From assembly GCA_029055345.1 (NCBI GenBank), contig JAIDDJ010000024.1:1-59029 (forward strand): a DNA stretch of 59,029 nt, read 5' to 3'. Source of the stretch: Muribaculaceae bacterium (lineage in GTDB: Bacteria > Bacteroidota > Bacteroidia > Bacteroidales > Muribaculaceae). Both the position numbers and the translations under genes were made by a program. Of the stretch, positions 18,905-27,498 are shown piece after piece (position 1 is the stretch's first letter; each line of letters begins with the position of its first letter). The notes beneath the pieces are model-generated. The model did not search any database and was not told the origin of the DNA. It saw nothing but the letters and a program-made list of their open reading frames with translations.

Positions 18905-20494
18905 GTGTATAAAGACGTTGCTATAAGAATAAGTCCTCGCGAAGCCGCATCAGTTGTAAAATTGAGGCGTGAGGCAGCTCGTATTGCTAAAATAAGTCAG
19001 GAGGATATTAATGATATCCGCGTTATCCGCCGTTCGATTGATGCCCGTAAACATAAGGTTTTCCTAAACCTTCTCGTCAGATTGGCTCTCGGAGAGGATA
19101 AAACTGTTTCTCCTGTTATTAATCCTTTTAGTTATGAGCCTGTCGGTGCAACGGCTCCGGTTATACTGATAGTTGGTGCAGGCCCCGCAGGCCTGTTTGC
19201 AGCTTTGGAAGCTATAAGGGTTGGCCTGCGTCCAATCGTAATAGAAAGAGGTAAGGATGTGGATTCCCGGAGGTTGGATTTGGCAAATATATCTCGTAAT
19301 AAAAGAATTAACCCGGCTTCGAACTATTGTTTTGGTGAGGGTGGTGCCGGTGCTTATAGTGACGGGAAATTATACACCCGCAGTAAAAAGAGAGGTTCCG
19401 TTGAGGAAGTTCTTCAGATTTTCGTGCAGCATGGTGCCTCAGAGGAAATTTTGATTGATGCCCATCCACATATCGGTTCGGACAAATTACCTCACGTGAT
19501 AAAAGCTATCCGCAATACCATTATCAATAACGGAGGTGAGGTCCGGTTCGAAACTCGATTTACAGGTTTGCTTATTGAAAAAGGCAGGGTAATCGGCATT
19601 ACCACTGATAAAGGAGATTTTAAGGGTGAAGGAGTAATACTCGCTACCGGCCATTCAGCTCATGACACATTCCGGGCTCTTCATGACAGCGGAGTTCCTA
19701 TGAGTCCGAAGGGAATTGCAATAGGGGTTAGACTCGAGCATCCCCAACATTTGATTGATTCAATACAATATCATAATCCGGAGGGAAGAGGAAAGTATCT
19801 TCCGGCCGCTGAATATAGTTTCGTCACTCAGGTGGATGGGCGGGGAGTCTATTCGTTCTGTATGTGTCCCGGCGGAGTAGTCGTGCCTGCCGGAAGTGCC
19901 GAGGGAGAACTTGTGGTGAACGGTATGTCGGCTTCAGCCCGATCCGGAAAGTGGGCTAACTCCGGTATGGTGGTGGAGATTCATCCGGGTGATTTCCCGG
20001 AGTTTTCTGCATCGGGTCCGCTCCAGATGCTTGATTTGCAGGAATCGCTCGAAAGGAAAATGTACGAATCCGCGGGGTCTTCAATCATAGCTCCGGCCCA
20101 GAGGATGACTGATTTTGTGGAGGGTAAGGTTTCTGATTCTCTTCCTAAGAGTTCATATGCTCCCGGCATTCAGCCGGCAGATTTCAATGTAATCCTTCCC
20201 CCATTCATTTCAGAGCGCTTGAAAAAGGGGTTTGTCGAATTCGGTAGAAAAGCTAAGGGTTTTGTAACTGATGAAGCGATACTCTTAGGTCTGGAAGCGC
20301 GCACATCGTCACCGGTACGTATAGAACGAAATTCGGATAATTTGCAGAGCACCGCTCTGCGGGGACTTTTCCCGGTAGGCGAGGGGGCCGGTTATGCCGG
20401 TGGAATTGTTTCGGCAGCTATCGACGGTATACGCGCCGTGAGGGCTTTCGCACATCATAATGATGAAGATCATCCGGCTGCAAAAGATTCTTAA
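18905..20494 (+). CDS. FAD-dependent oxidoreductase (COG2509-type)
   Basis: 529 aa flavoprotein of uncharacterised substrate. It starts at a GTG directly after the folE stop (0-bp gap). After an N-terminal ~90-residue domain comes a dinucleotide-binding motif ILIVGAGPAGLFAALEA (about residues 95-111), then IERG, and a second conserved FAD/NAD-binding stretch near the C-terminus (GLFPVGEGAGYAGGIVSAAIDGIRA). The GEGGAGAYSDGKLYTR motif at about 140 is characteristic of this family. Being sandwiched in the folE operon does not by itself reveal its role. Confidence 0.88.
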   Translation: MYKDVAIRISPREAASVVKLRREAARIAKISQEDINDIRVIRRSIDARKHKVFLNLLVRLALGEDKTVSPVINPFSYEPVGATAPVILIVGAGPAGLFAALEAIRVGLRPIVIERGKDVDSRRLDLANISRNKRINPASNYCFGEGGAGAYSDGKLYTRSKKRGSVEEVLQIFVQHGASEEILIDAHPHIGSDKLPHVIKAIRNTIINNGGEVRFETRFTGLLIEKGRVIGITTDKGDFKGEGVILATGHSAHDTFRALHDSGVPMSPKGIAIGVRLEHPQHLIDSIQYHNPEGRGKYLPAAEYSFVTQVDGRGVYSFCMCPGGVVVPAGSAEGELVVNGMSASARSGKWANSGMVVEIHPGDFPEFSASGPLQMLDLQESLERKMYESAGSSIIAPAQRMTDFVEGKVSDSLPKSSYAPGIQPADFNVILPPFISERLKKGFVEFGRKAKGFVTDEAILLGLEARTSSPVRIERNSDNLQSTALRGLFPVGEGAGYAGGIVSAAIDGIRAVRAFAHHNDEDHPAAKDS

Positions 20495-20540
20495 TTATGA
20501 TTTTGCCGTAGGAAGCTAATTATGATTCAAGCTAAGAAGT

Positions 20541-21242
20541 ATGAATATTTTAAATATTGAGACATCCGGAAAAATCTGCAGTGTGGCTCTGACCTCCTAC
20601 GGGGCTCTTGAACTGCAGCTTGATGATAGTGAGGGTATGCAGCATGCCACCAAGCTTGCTCCGTTCGTGGAGAAAGTGATGGAGGAGGTGCATCGCAAGG
20701 ATATGAAACTCGATGCGATTGCCGTGAGTACCGGACCCGGAAGTTATACCGGTCTGAGAATTGGGCTCTCTTTGGCAAAGGGGCTCGCATTCAGTCTTAA
20801 TCTTCCTCTTATCGGAGTTGACACGCTGAAGATTCTTGCGGTGAAGGCAATGTTCCGTCCGTTCCCCTGGAATGGAGATGAGATTCTCGTTCCGATGGTA
20901 GATGCCAGAAGAATGGAGGTATTTACAGCGGGGTATGATTTCAGTCTGAATCCTGTTGTCGATGCTGCCCCTATGATACTTGACGAGCATTCTTTTGAGA
21001 ATCTTCTTAATGAGGGGAAAAAGCTATATTTCTTTGGTGATGGCGCCGATAAGGCAAAAAAAGTATTAACTCATCCCAATGCACATTGGATTGACGGGTT
21101 GCTGCCTCAGGCCAAGGACATGATGGCCCTGTCGGAGAAGGCCTTAAGGGAGCAGGATTTCATCGATATAGCTTATTCTACTCCGAATTATCTTAAACAA
21201 TATCAGACAACGGTTGCACGCAACCCTCTCGAAACGCTTTAA
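20541..21242 (+). CDS. tsaB: tRNA threonylcarbamoyladenosine biosynthesis protein TsaB
   Basis: 233 aa ASKHA-fold protein that, with TsaD and TsaE, transfers the threonylcarbamoyl group to A37 of ANN-decoding tRNAs. N-terminal MNILNIETSGKICSVAL and VSTGPGSYTGLRIGLSLAKGLAF (about residues 67-88) are family signatures. Length is normal. It lies 46 bp after the oxidoreductase and 11 bp before the DUF4290 gene. Confidence 0.95.
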   Translation: MNILNIETSGKICSVALTSYGALELQLDDSEGMQHATKLAPFVEKVMEEVHRKDMKLDAIAVSTGPGSYTGLRIGLSLAKGLAFSLNLPLIGVDTLKILAVKAMFRPFPWNGDEILVPMVDARRMEVFTAGYDFSLNPVVDAAPMILDEHSFENLLNEGKKLYFFGDGADKAKKVLTHPNAHWIDGLLPQAKDMMALSEKALREQDFIDIAYSTPNYLKQYQTTVARNPLETL

Positions 21243-21253
21243 AATTTCGAATT

Positions 21254-21850
21254 ATGTTACCCTATAATACCGATATGGCGCCGGTGATTCTACCGGAATA
21301 CGGACGTAATCTTCAGGGATTGGTGGATTATTGTGTCAATATACCCGATCGTGAAGAACGGACTGCTTGTGCATATGCTATAGCCGATACAATGGCAGGC
21401 CTATTCCCCGAACTTGTTGGAGATAATAGGGATTATTCCCAAATATGGAACCAGATCAACATCATGGCCGGTTTCAAGCTTGACATTGATTTCCCATGCA
21501 CCGTTGTGACTGAAGATAAGCTTCATCCCAAACCGGAAGCTTTACCCTATACGGCATCGGATATGCGATTCCGCCATTATGGTAAGAATATTGAGAAAAT
21601 GATCGAGGTGGTTGCCAATCTGGAGGAAGGAGAAGAAAAAAATCTTCTTATATCCATGATAGCCAACCATATGAAAAAGCTAATGCTCCAGCACAATCCG
21701 GAGGGAGTGGATGATGCAAAGATATTGCGAGATCTGGCTTTGTATTCAAAGGGTCGGATATCATTGGATCCCAAGCAATATGTGCTTCATGAATTTAAGG
21801 AGATACCGGTGCCGCAGACCAATAAAAAGAAAAAGAGAAAAAATCCATGA
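21254..21850 (+). CDS. DUF4290 family protein
   Basis: 198 aa cytosolic protein of unknown function, found in Bacteroidetes typically just upstream of murA, as here. Features visible are NTDMAPVILPEYGRNLQGLVDYC near the start, a central stretch KPEALPYTASDMRFRHYGKN, and a very basic C-terminus (NKKKKRKNP). It overlaps murA by 4 bp (ATGA, 21847-21850), so translation is probably coupled with cell-wall precursor synthesis. Confidence 0.85.
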   Translation: MLPYNTDMAPVILPEYGRNLQGLVDYCVNIPDREERTACAYAIADTMAGLFPELVGDNRDYSQIWNQINIMAGFKLDIDFPCTVVTEDKLHPKPEALPYTASDMRFRHYGKNIEKMIEVVANLEEGEEKNLLISMIANHMKKLMLQHNPEGVDDAKILRDLALYSKGRISLDPKQYVLHEFKEIPVPQTNKKKKRKNP

Positions 21851-23163
21851 GTAGTTTTATAGTTGAAGGCGGACATAGTCTGAACGGAGAGATAAAAATC
21901 AAAGGAGCCAAGAATGAGGCTCTGGAGGTGATTTGCGCTACGCTTCTTACTTCAGATAAGGTGGTGATTTCTAATCTGCCGCAGATTTCTGATGTGCGCA
22001 ATCTGATAAATCTACTTTCCGAGATGGGAGTGAAAGTTAAATATCTTTCACCGTCGGAGGTAGAGTTCCAGGCCGATGACATAGATATCGCTTATATACA
22101 TAGTGACAAATACCGGAAGAAGGCCGAATCATTGCGAGGTTCCGTAATGGTAATGGGTCCGCTGGTGAGCAGGTTCGGTTCGGCTATCCTTCCTAAACCG
22201 GGTGGAGACAAAATCGGACGCCGGCGCCTGGACACGCATTTTGTCGGGTTGCAGAATCTCGGAGCTTCTTTCAATTATAACCGGGAGACGCATACATACG
22301 AGATCGTTGCGCCCGAAGATGGCTTGAAAGGCTGTTATATGCTTCTTGACGAAGCTTCAGTGACCGGCACCGCCAATATAATTATGGCGGCTGTTCTTGC
22401 TAAGGGAGAAACAATCATATACAATGCTGCTTGCGAGCCCTATATCCAGCAATTGTGTCTTATGCTCAATAAGATGGGTGCATCCATCGAAGGTGTGGGC
22501 TCTAATCTTCTTCATATTAAGGGAGTGGAGCAGCTTCATGGAGCAAGTCACCGTCTGTTGCCTGATATGATTGAAGTAGGGAGCTTTATCGGGATGGCAG
22601 CGATGACAGGCTCGAACCTATTGCTGAAGGATGTCGGAATAAATGATCTCGGCTTGATGCCCTCCGTGTTCAATCGAATCGGTATAAATCTTGAGATATG
22701 CGGCAATGATATTCGTATTGATCAGAAGGAAATATATTGTATTGATGAATTCATTGACGGGTCGATTATGACGGTTTCGGATGCTCCGTGGCCGGGACTG
22801 TCTCCTGACTTGCTCAGTATTTTCCTCGTGGTGGCAACTCAGGCAAAAGGCTCGTTGATTATCCATCAGAAGATGTTCGAAAGCCGACTCTTTTTCGTGG
22901 ATAAGTTGCTTGATATGGGTGCTCGCGTCATATTATGCGATCCTCACAGAGCCGTTGTAATCGGAGCGGGGAAATTCCATTGTCTGAGAGCTACGGATAT
23001 GGTCTCGCCTGATATCCGCGCCGGTATTGCCATGCTTATCGCCGCTATGGGAGCCAAAGGCACAAGCCGGATTCAGAATATCAATCAAATAGATCGCGGA
23101 TATGAAAATATCGACCGGCGACTCAACAAACTTGGGGCCAAAATCATTAGAATAGAAGATTAA
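21847..23163 (+). CDS. murA: UDP-N-acetylglucosamine 1-carboxyvinyltransferase (Cys-to-Asp active site)
   Basis: 438 aa. Transfers enolpyruvate from PEP to UDP-GlcNAc, the first committed step of peptidoglycan synthesis. The EPSP-synthase fold signature and NEALEVICATLLT near residue 20 are intact. The loop corresponding to E. coli PGGCTIG reads PGGDKIG here, so the fosfomycin-alkylated Cys115 is replaced by Asp121 (codon GAC at 22207-22209). The same substitution is known in naturally fosfomycin-resistant MurA enzymes, so this enzyme should be active and resistant. It overlaps the DUF4290 gene by 4 bp. Confidence 0.96.
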   Translation: MSSFIVEGGHSLNGEIKIKGAKNEALEVICATLLTSDKVVISNLPQISDVRNLINLLSEMGVKVKYLSPSEVEFQADDIDIAYIHSDKYRKKAESLRGSVMVMGPLVSRFGSAILPKPGGDKIGRRRLDTHFVGLQNLGASFNYNRETHTYEIVAPEDGLKGCYMLLDEASVTGTANIIMAAVLAKGETIIYNAACEPYIQQLCLMLNKMGASIEGVGSNLLHIKGVEQLHGASHRLLPDMIEVGSFIGMAAMTGSNLLLKDVGINDLGLMPSVFNRIGINLEICGNDIRIDQKEIYCIDEFIDGSIMTVSDAPWPGLSPDLLSIFLVVATQAKGSLIIHQKMFESRLFFVDKLLDMGARVILCDPHRAVVIGAGKFHCLRATDMVSPDIRAGIAMLIAAMGAKGTSRIQNINQIDRGYENIDRRLNKLGAKIIRIED

Positions 23164-23222
23164 GTTCCTTTTTCTCCAAAAGAATGTTCCGTTCTTGTCT
23201 AAAATAACTCGGAATCATAGCA

Positions 23223-23756
23223 ATGATCAATAAAGAAGATATTATAGAGATCGGTCAATTTAGAAGGACCCATGCATTGAAGGGCGAATTGAATGCATCG
23301 CTTGATGTGGACGAAGATTTTTTTGATGAGGATATCGCGCTCATTATTGAAATCGATGGAATTTTCATACCCTTTTTTGTGGAATCGGTCCGAACGAAAG
23401 GGAAAGATTCATTTCTTTTGAAATTGTCAGGGGTGGACTCGGCTGATGAGGCCGGAGCTTTTGTCAATAAACCAATATTTGCCAAAAGGGAGGACGTTGC
23501 TGATTATTATGGTGAGCAAGGTCTCGAATTGCCCGAGGACTTTATAGGTTACAAGGTAATTGATTCGGAGAGGGGAGAGATTGGAATGGTGACAGGAGTG
23601 GATGATTCGACAGAGAATGTCTTATTTCTTGTGGATGCAGGAGAGGGAAATACAATCTATATTCCAGCAGCAGAGGAATTTATCAGTAACATAGATGACA
23701 CTGAAAGGATTATAGAGACTTCATTACCTGAGGGCCTCCTTAATTTGAACGATTAA
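23223..23756 (+). CDS. rimM: ribosome maturation factor RimM
   Basis: 177 aa. Assists assembly of the 30S subunit head around S19. The N-terminal RimM beta-barrel (EIGQFRRTHALKGELNASLD) and C-terminal PRC-barrel-like domain (FIGYKVIDSERGEIGMVTGV...IYIPAAEEFI) are both present. It is 59 bp after murA in the same operon; rimM downstream of murA is common in this phylum. Confidence 0.93.
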   Translation: MINKEDIIEIGQFRRTHALKGELNASLDVDEDFFDEDIALIIEIDGIFIPFFVESVRTKGKDSFLLKLSGVDSADEAGAFVNKPIFAKREDVADYYGEQGLELPEDFIGYKVIDSERGEIGMVTGVDDSTENVLFLVDAGEGNTIYIPAAEEFISNIDDTERIIETSLPEGLLNLND

Positions 23757-23768
23757 TAATAAATTGAT

Positions 23769-24086
23769 ATGAGTGAGTTTGCTAAATTTGACGAGGAGCA
23801 GGCTGTGAAATTCATACGCTCCACTTTGTCCGAAGAGAAGAATGCGCAAATTTCGGATGATGAGATACTATATATAATTGATTGCATATGGGATTGGTAT
23901 GAGAAAAACGGCTATCTTGCCATCAATGCAGACGTTACCGATGAGGAGGAACTTGATGTTGACAAACTTGTCGCATATGTCAAGAAAGAACTCAAAAGAG
24001 CCGATGAAATAATGCTGGTTCCGGAAGACGTCGAACCCATAGTGAAAGCCGAATTGCAATATGAAGAATCAATCGAGGATGCTTAA
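23769..24086 (+). CDS. conserved acidic hypothetical protein (105 aa)
   Basis: No recognised domain. The protein is strongly acidic and predicted helical, with SDDEILYIIDCIWDWYEKNGYL at about residues 35-57 and an acidic second half ending QYEESIEDA. There is no signal peptide, so it is probably cytosolic. It lies 12 bp after rimM and its end overlaps the next gene by 26 bp. The coding character is supported by the tight operon position; function unknown. Confidence 0.75.
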   Translation: MSEFAKFDEEQAVKFIRSTLSEEKNAQISDDEILYIIDCIWDWYEKNGYLAINADVTDEEELDVDKLVAYVKKELKRADEIMLVPEDVEPIVKAELQYEESIEDA

Positions 24087-24780
24087 AGGAATAGCTACTG
24101 TCATTATAGGAGTCGGACTCCTTTCGGGAGGTGCTAATGCCAAAATGATTAAAATTGGCGTCAAGGACGATGTGGCTGTTAAAAAAGAGATAGCCGCGGA
24201 TAATGGCGCCAATCCGAATATAGATTTGGATGAAATAGAATTTCTCGAGATACTCAATTCCGTTCCTCTTGATGAGAAGAGTGCCCAGCTTATTCGCAAG
24301 TTTCAGGAGAAGGAGGGGCGCAATAGATTGCATGCGCGCGAATTCAATGATAAGAACGGCTGCACGGTCGAGACTTTCAGAAATAAGGAGGTTTTGCTGA
24401 TAACTATTCCGGCCGACAAGCTATTTTCTCCCAATTCCACAGAGTTGCGCCCGACTGCAGATGCTTTGCTCAATCCCTTGCGTCGGTATCTGAAAGAACC
24501 CGACATGTATCGCGTCCTGATGGTGATGCATACGGATAATACCGGCTCCGATGCATATAGGGATATGCTTACAGAGAAGCGGTCGCAGGCCGTGGCAGAT
24601 TGGTTTGAAAACCATGGCTCCGATACGGAATTTCTCTTTCCTTTCGCTTATGGTGACGATTCGCCGCTGGTGAAGAATAATTCCATGACTAACAGGGCTA
24701 AGAATCGTAGGCTTGAAGTCTATCTTGTGCCGGGGAAAAAAATGCTTGATCAAGCCAAAAAAGGGCGAATAGTATTTTAG
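24061..24780 (+). CDS. OmpA-family peptidoglycan-associated protein
   Basis: 239 aa. A signal peptide (to about residue 27, GGANA) precedes ~80 residues of unassigned sequence and a C-terminal OmpA-like domain (about 108-225: LLITIPADKLFSPNSTEL... VMHTDNTGSDAYRDMLTEKRSQAVADWF...NRAKNRRLEVYLV). The Asp of HTDNTGS and Arg of NRRLEVY are the residues that bind diaminopimelate in peptidoglycan. An internal ATG at 24079 is an alternative start. It is the last gene of the tpiA operon. Confidence 0.85.
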   Translation: MKNQSRMLKGIATVIIGVGLLSGGANAKMIKIGVKDDVAVKKEIAADNGANPNIDLDEIEFLEILNSVPLDEKSAQLIRKFQEKEGRNRLHAREFNDKNGCTVETFRNKEVLLITIPADKLFSPNSTELRPTADALLNPLRRYLKEPDMYRVLMVMHTDNTGSDAYRDMLTEKRSQAVADWFENHGSDTEFLFPFAYGDDSPLVKNNSMTNRAKNRRLEVYLVPGKKMLDQAKKGRIVF

Positions 24781-24918
24781 AGTTGGCACTGTGGAAAAAG
24801 TGAGACAATATAAATGAGATAGAATAATAAAGTTGGGACAGTTGAAAAAACTGAGGCAGACAATTAATGATGGGGTCAAATAATAGATACGGGTTTAAGG
24901 TATCTTAAAATAAAAAAT

Positions 24919-24958
24919 CTTCCCCGCCTGAGGTAATAACCGGGCGGGGAAGTTTTAG
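24919..24958. terminator. bidirectional terminator between ompA-like gene and HU gene
   Basis: Perfect 10-bp GC-rich stem CTTCCCCGCC (24919-24928) / GGCGGGGAAG (24943-24952), with GTTTTAGTT after it on the plus strand and an A-rich stretch before it that gives T-runs on the minus strand. It lies between convergent genes. The preceding 24781-24900 holds no recognisable gene. Confidence 0.85.
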
Positions 24959-24985
24959 TTGGCAAATTGCCGATAGGGAAGTGGT

Positions 24986-25261
24986 TTACTTCGCAACGGC
25001 TTCTTTGAAACTCGGTGCAGGCTTAAAGGTCGGAACCTTGTGAGCCGGAATGACAACTGATGTGTTCTTAGTGATGTTACGTGCCAATTTCTCAGCACGC
25101 TCTTTGATTGCAAATGTGCCGAAACCGCGAAGATAGATGTTCTCGCCATTTGCCATGTTGTCTTTGATGACTTCCATGAGTTTCTCTACTACAGTCAACA
25201 CGGCAGTGCGCTCAAGACCGGTGCTCCGTGCGATTTCGTTTACAATGTCTGCTTTTGTCAT
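24986..25261 (-). CDS. HU-family DNA-binding protein
   Basis: 91 aa histone-like protein that bends and compacts DNA. The family signature GENIYLRGFGTFAIKERAEKLARN (about residues 46-69) contains the core; the beta-arm carries the IPAHKVPTFKPAP motif with the intercalating Pro. The sequence is typical, without the extended tail of IHF-like paralogues. It is a single gene with its own promoter; the gene pair is convergent with the tpiA operon. Confidence 0.95.
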   Translation of the reverse strand: MTKADIVNEIARSTGLERTAVLTVVEKLMEVIKDNMANGENIYLRGFGTFAIKERAEKLARNITKNTSVVIPAHKVPTFKPAPSFKEAVAK

Positions 25262-25300
25262 TATGATAAAAGATTTAATGCGTTATTCTTTTTCCAAGTG

Positions 25301-25308
25301 CAAAATTA
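25301..25308 (-). promoter_or_regulatory. -7 box of the HU gene promoter
   Basis: The minus strand reads TAATTTTG; the four bases at the ideal -33 distance (19 bases upstream) are TATG, a one-base departure from TTTG. The leader to the ATG at 25261 is about 33 nt. Confidence 0.5.
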
Positions 25309-25460
25309 GTAATTTCTCCCGAATCTTCATAATTTGGAGGATAAACTTTTATGTTTTTTTAATCAATCCTTTATTTTAGACCCCTTCCCATAAAAAATTA
25401 ACCTTTTGCCAACAATAAATATTGATTATCTGATGGATTCCCCTGTGCTCTCAAACTTTT

Positions 25461-25492
25461 CTTGGGAGTGTCGCAAAGTTTTATTACCTTTG
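25461..25492 (+). promoter_or_regulatory. promoter of the LysM/binding-protein gene
   Basis: TACCTTTG at 25485-25492 is a full TAnnTTTG; CTTG at 25461-25464 lies 20 bases upstream. Predicted transcription starts near 25499, which decides the start codon: the ATG at 25523, not the upstream in-frame one at 25406. Confidence 0.6.
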
Positions 25493-25522
25493 TATGCTGA
25501 CATTTCAAAGAATTTTCATGCA

Positions 25523-27484
25523 ATGAAAAAATTATTTCTCATTCTCTCTTTCTCTCTATGCTTGCTGGTTTCTTCTGCCGCGTCGCAGAAGCCTCTGCCG
25601 GTGGTTGAAATCATGGGCAATAAGTATTATATGTATGAATCGAAAAAAGGGGAGACCCTTTTCGGTATTGCAAGAGCCCGGCATTGGGATGATTCTGAAC
25701 TGCAGAGAATAAATCCTCAAGCCATATCTCCATTAAAGAAGGGAATGAAGATTTTTTATCCTGTTGCTGACAATGACGGGGCGCAGTCAGGAACGGCTCC
25801 TGCCGTGTCATCGGAATCGGAAGTCAAAGAATTGACCCACGTTGTCGGGAAGGGCGAAAATGTATATAGTATCGCCCAGATATATAATATGCCCGTAGAA
25901 AAGATTTACCGGTTCAACCCTTCAGCAAGGAATGGTGTCAAGGTTGGACAGGTCCTCGCGTTGCAGCCCTCACCTTCCGATGCCCCTGTCCTTTCGGAAG
26001 TAAAAGACCGCAACCCAAACTTTTATGTGTTGGGAGCCAATGAATCCATTAAGGATGTCGCTGACAGATATAATGCATCCGTGGCCTCTATTCTTGCATT
26101 AAATCCGGGCATTTCTCCAGATAGAATTGTTGCCGGAACAAAAATCAAGCTCCCGAAGAAGGGGAGTGGTCTTGTTACGGTTTCAAAAGTTGTAGAAACT
26201 CCTGTGGTGGAAAATTTCGACATATACACTGCTAAATCGAAAGATACATGGGAAACCATAGCCGAGATGAACGGCATTGAGTCAGAGATGTTAGAGAAAG
26301 CTAATCCCGATGTCAAGAATATTAAGAAAAAGCAGGTAATCGCTGTTCCAAAAATCGTTACGGTCACGGAGCAAAAGGAAGTTACAGAACGCGATGCAAG
26401 GGAAACAACCCCCGAAGGTATCCGAAGCATTTATCAGGATGTCCACAAGGTATCTTCACCTCATGAGCTTACGAAGACCGTAAAAGTGGCGATTCTCGCG
26501 GAGTCGCCTGAGGCTCGAAAGGATACTGAGTTTATCCGTGGCTTCCTTACAGGATTGAATCGGATGAAGGACAGTTCATATCGGATTGTTCTCAAAGTGG
26601 TCAATGGCGCCGGCAACGAGGCTTCTGCAGTGGATTCTCTAAAATCGTTCAACCCTAATCTCGTGTTTTTCACCGGCGACCGAAATTTACCCGAGTATGT
26701 CAAGGCATATGCCGAGTCGAATATGACTCCGGTGGTAAATACATTCGATGTCAAAAGCGAGGATTATCTTCACAATCCCTACATAATTCAATTGTTCTCT
26801 CCATCATCATATTTCAACGAATGTGTTGCTTCGAATGCCTATTCCAAATTCGGCGACAGATTATTGGTAATAATTGGAAAGGAAGACAAGGGTGACCAGC
26901 TCGCAACTGAATTGGTAAGACTATGGGATCCGCGCAGAATAAAATATTTGCCTGAAGGAGTCGGAGGGCCTGAAACGTTCGCAGACAATGAAAAGTATCT
27001 TTTTTATGCTTATACGGTGAAACGTCAGGAAGTAGAGACAGTTCTGAAGGATGTGGCTTCCGTAAAAGAGGAATTGCCGTTTGCGGATATCGCGCTACTC
27101 GGGCGTCCGAATTGGGTTATGTTTGATGAAGCCCTGGCCAGTGAATTCCATCGTGTCAATACTTACATCCCCTCGCGTTTCTACCTTGACGGAAACTCAC
27201 CGGAAGCAAAGGAGTTCTATAAAGCATATAGGAATTTATTCAATTACATGCCGTCAAAATCCCTGCCTCTTTATGCGGCGGTGGGTTATGACACATCAAC
27301 TTATTTTATCCCTGCAATGGGGCAGGCGTCAAACGATATCAACTTGTTGCGTGCCTCTTCAAGAACTATACAGAACGAGTTTGATCTCAAAAGAGTAAGT
27401 AACTGGGGAGGTCTGATGAATCCACCTGTTTATCTGGTGAATTTTACGCCCTATGATACAATAGACAAGATAGTGATTCAGTAA
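25523..27484 (+). CDS. exported protein with four LysM modules and a periplasmic-binding-protein-like domain
   Basis: 653 aa. A signal peptide (MKKLFLILSFSLCLLVSSAASQ) leads into four LysM-like modules (residues about 35-80, 105-150, 168-215, 232-280), of which the first two are the best matches (KKGETLFGIARARH, GKGENVYSIAQIYN). A type-I periplasmic-binding fold (about 320-650, VKVAILAESPEARKDTEFIRGFLTGLNRM) follows. LysM binds peptidoglycan; the C-terminal part resembles ABC-transporter substrate-binding proteins, but no transporter gene is near. The architecture is known in Bacteroidales without an assigned function. A longer frame (from 25406) is rejected because it would begin upstream of the promoter. 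Confidence 0.85.
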   Translation: MKKLFLILSFSLCLLVSSAASQKPLPVVEIMGNKYYMYESKKGETLFGIARARHWDDSELQRINPQAISPLKKGMKIFYPVADNDGAQSGTAPAVSSESEVKELTHVVGKGENVYSIAQIYNMPVEKIYRFNPSARNGVKVGQVLALQPSPSDAPVLSEVKDRNPNFYVLGANESIKDVADRYNASVASILALNPGISPDRIVAGTKIKLPKKGSGLVTVSKVVETPVVENFDIYTAKSKDTWETIAEMNGIESEMLEKANPDVKNIKKKQVIAVPKIVTVTEQKEVTERDARETTPEGIRSIYQDVHKVSSPHELTKTVKVAILAESPEARKDTEFIRGFLTGLNRMKDSSYRIVLKVVNGAGNEASAVDSLKSFNPNLVFFTGDRNLPEYVKAYAESNMTPVVNTFDVKSEDYLHNPYIIQLFSPSSYFNECVASNAYSKFGDRLLVIIGKEDKGDQLATELVRLWDPRRIKYLPEGVGGPETFADNEKYLFYAYTVKRQEVETVLKDVASVKEELPFADIALLGRPNWVMFDEALASEFHRVNTYIPSRFYLDGNSPEAKEFYKAYRNLFNYMPSKSLPLYAAVGYDTSTYFIPAMGQASNDINLLRASSRTIQNEFDLKRVSNWGGLMNPPVYLVNFTPYDTIDKIVIQ

Positions 27485-27498
27485 TCCATCATCACGTC

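Noticed and set aside
25406..25522. Longer start for the LysM/binding-protein gene (ATG at 25406)
   Set aside because: The extra 39 residues lie upstream of the probable promoter at 25461-25492 and lack a signal peptide; the ATG at 25523 gives a clean one.
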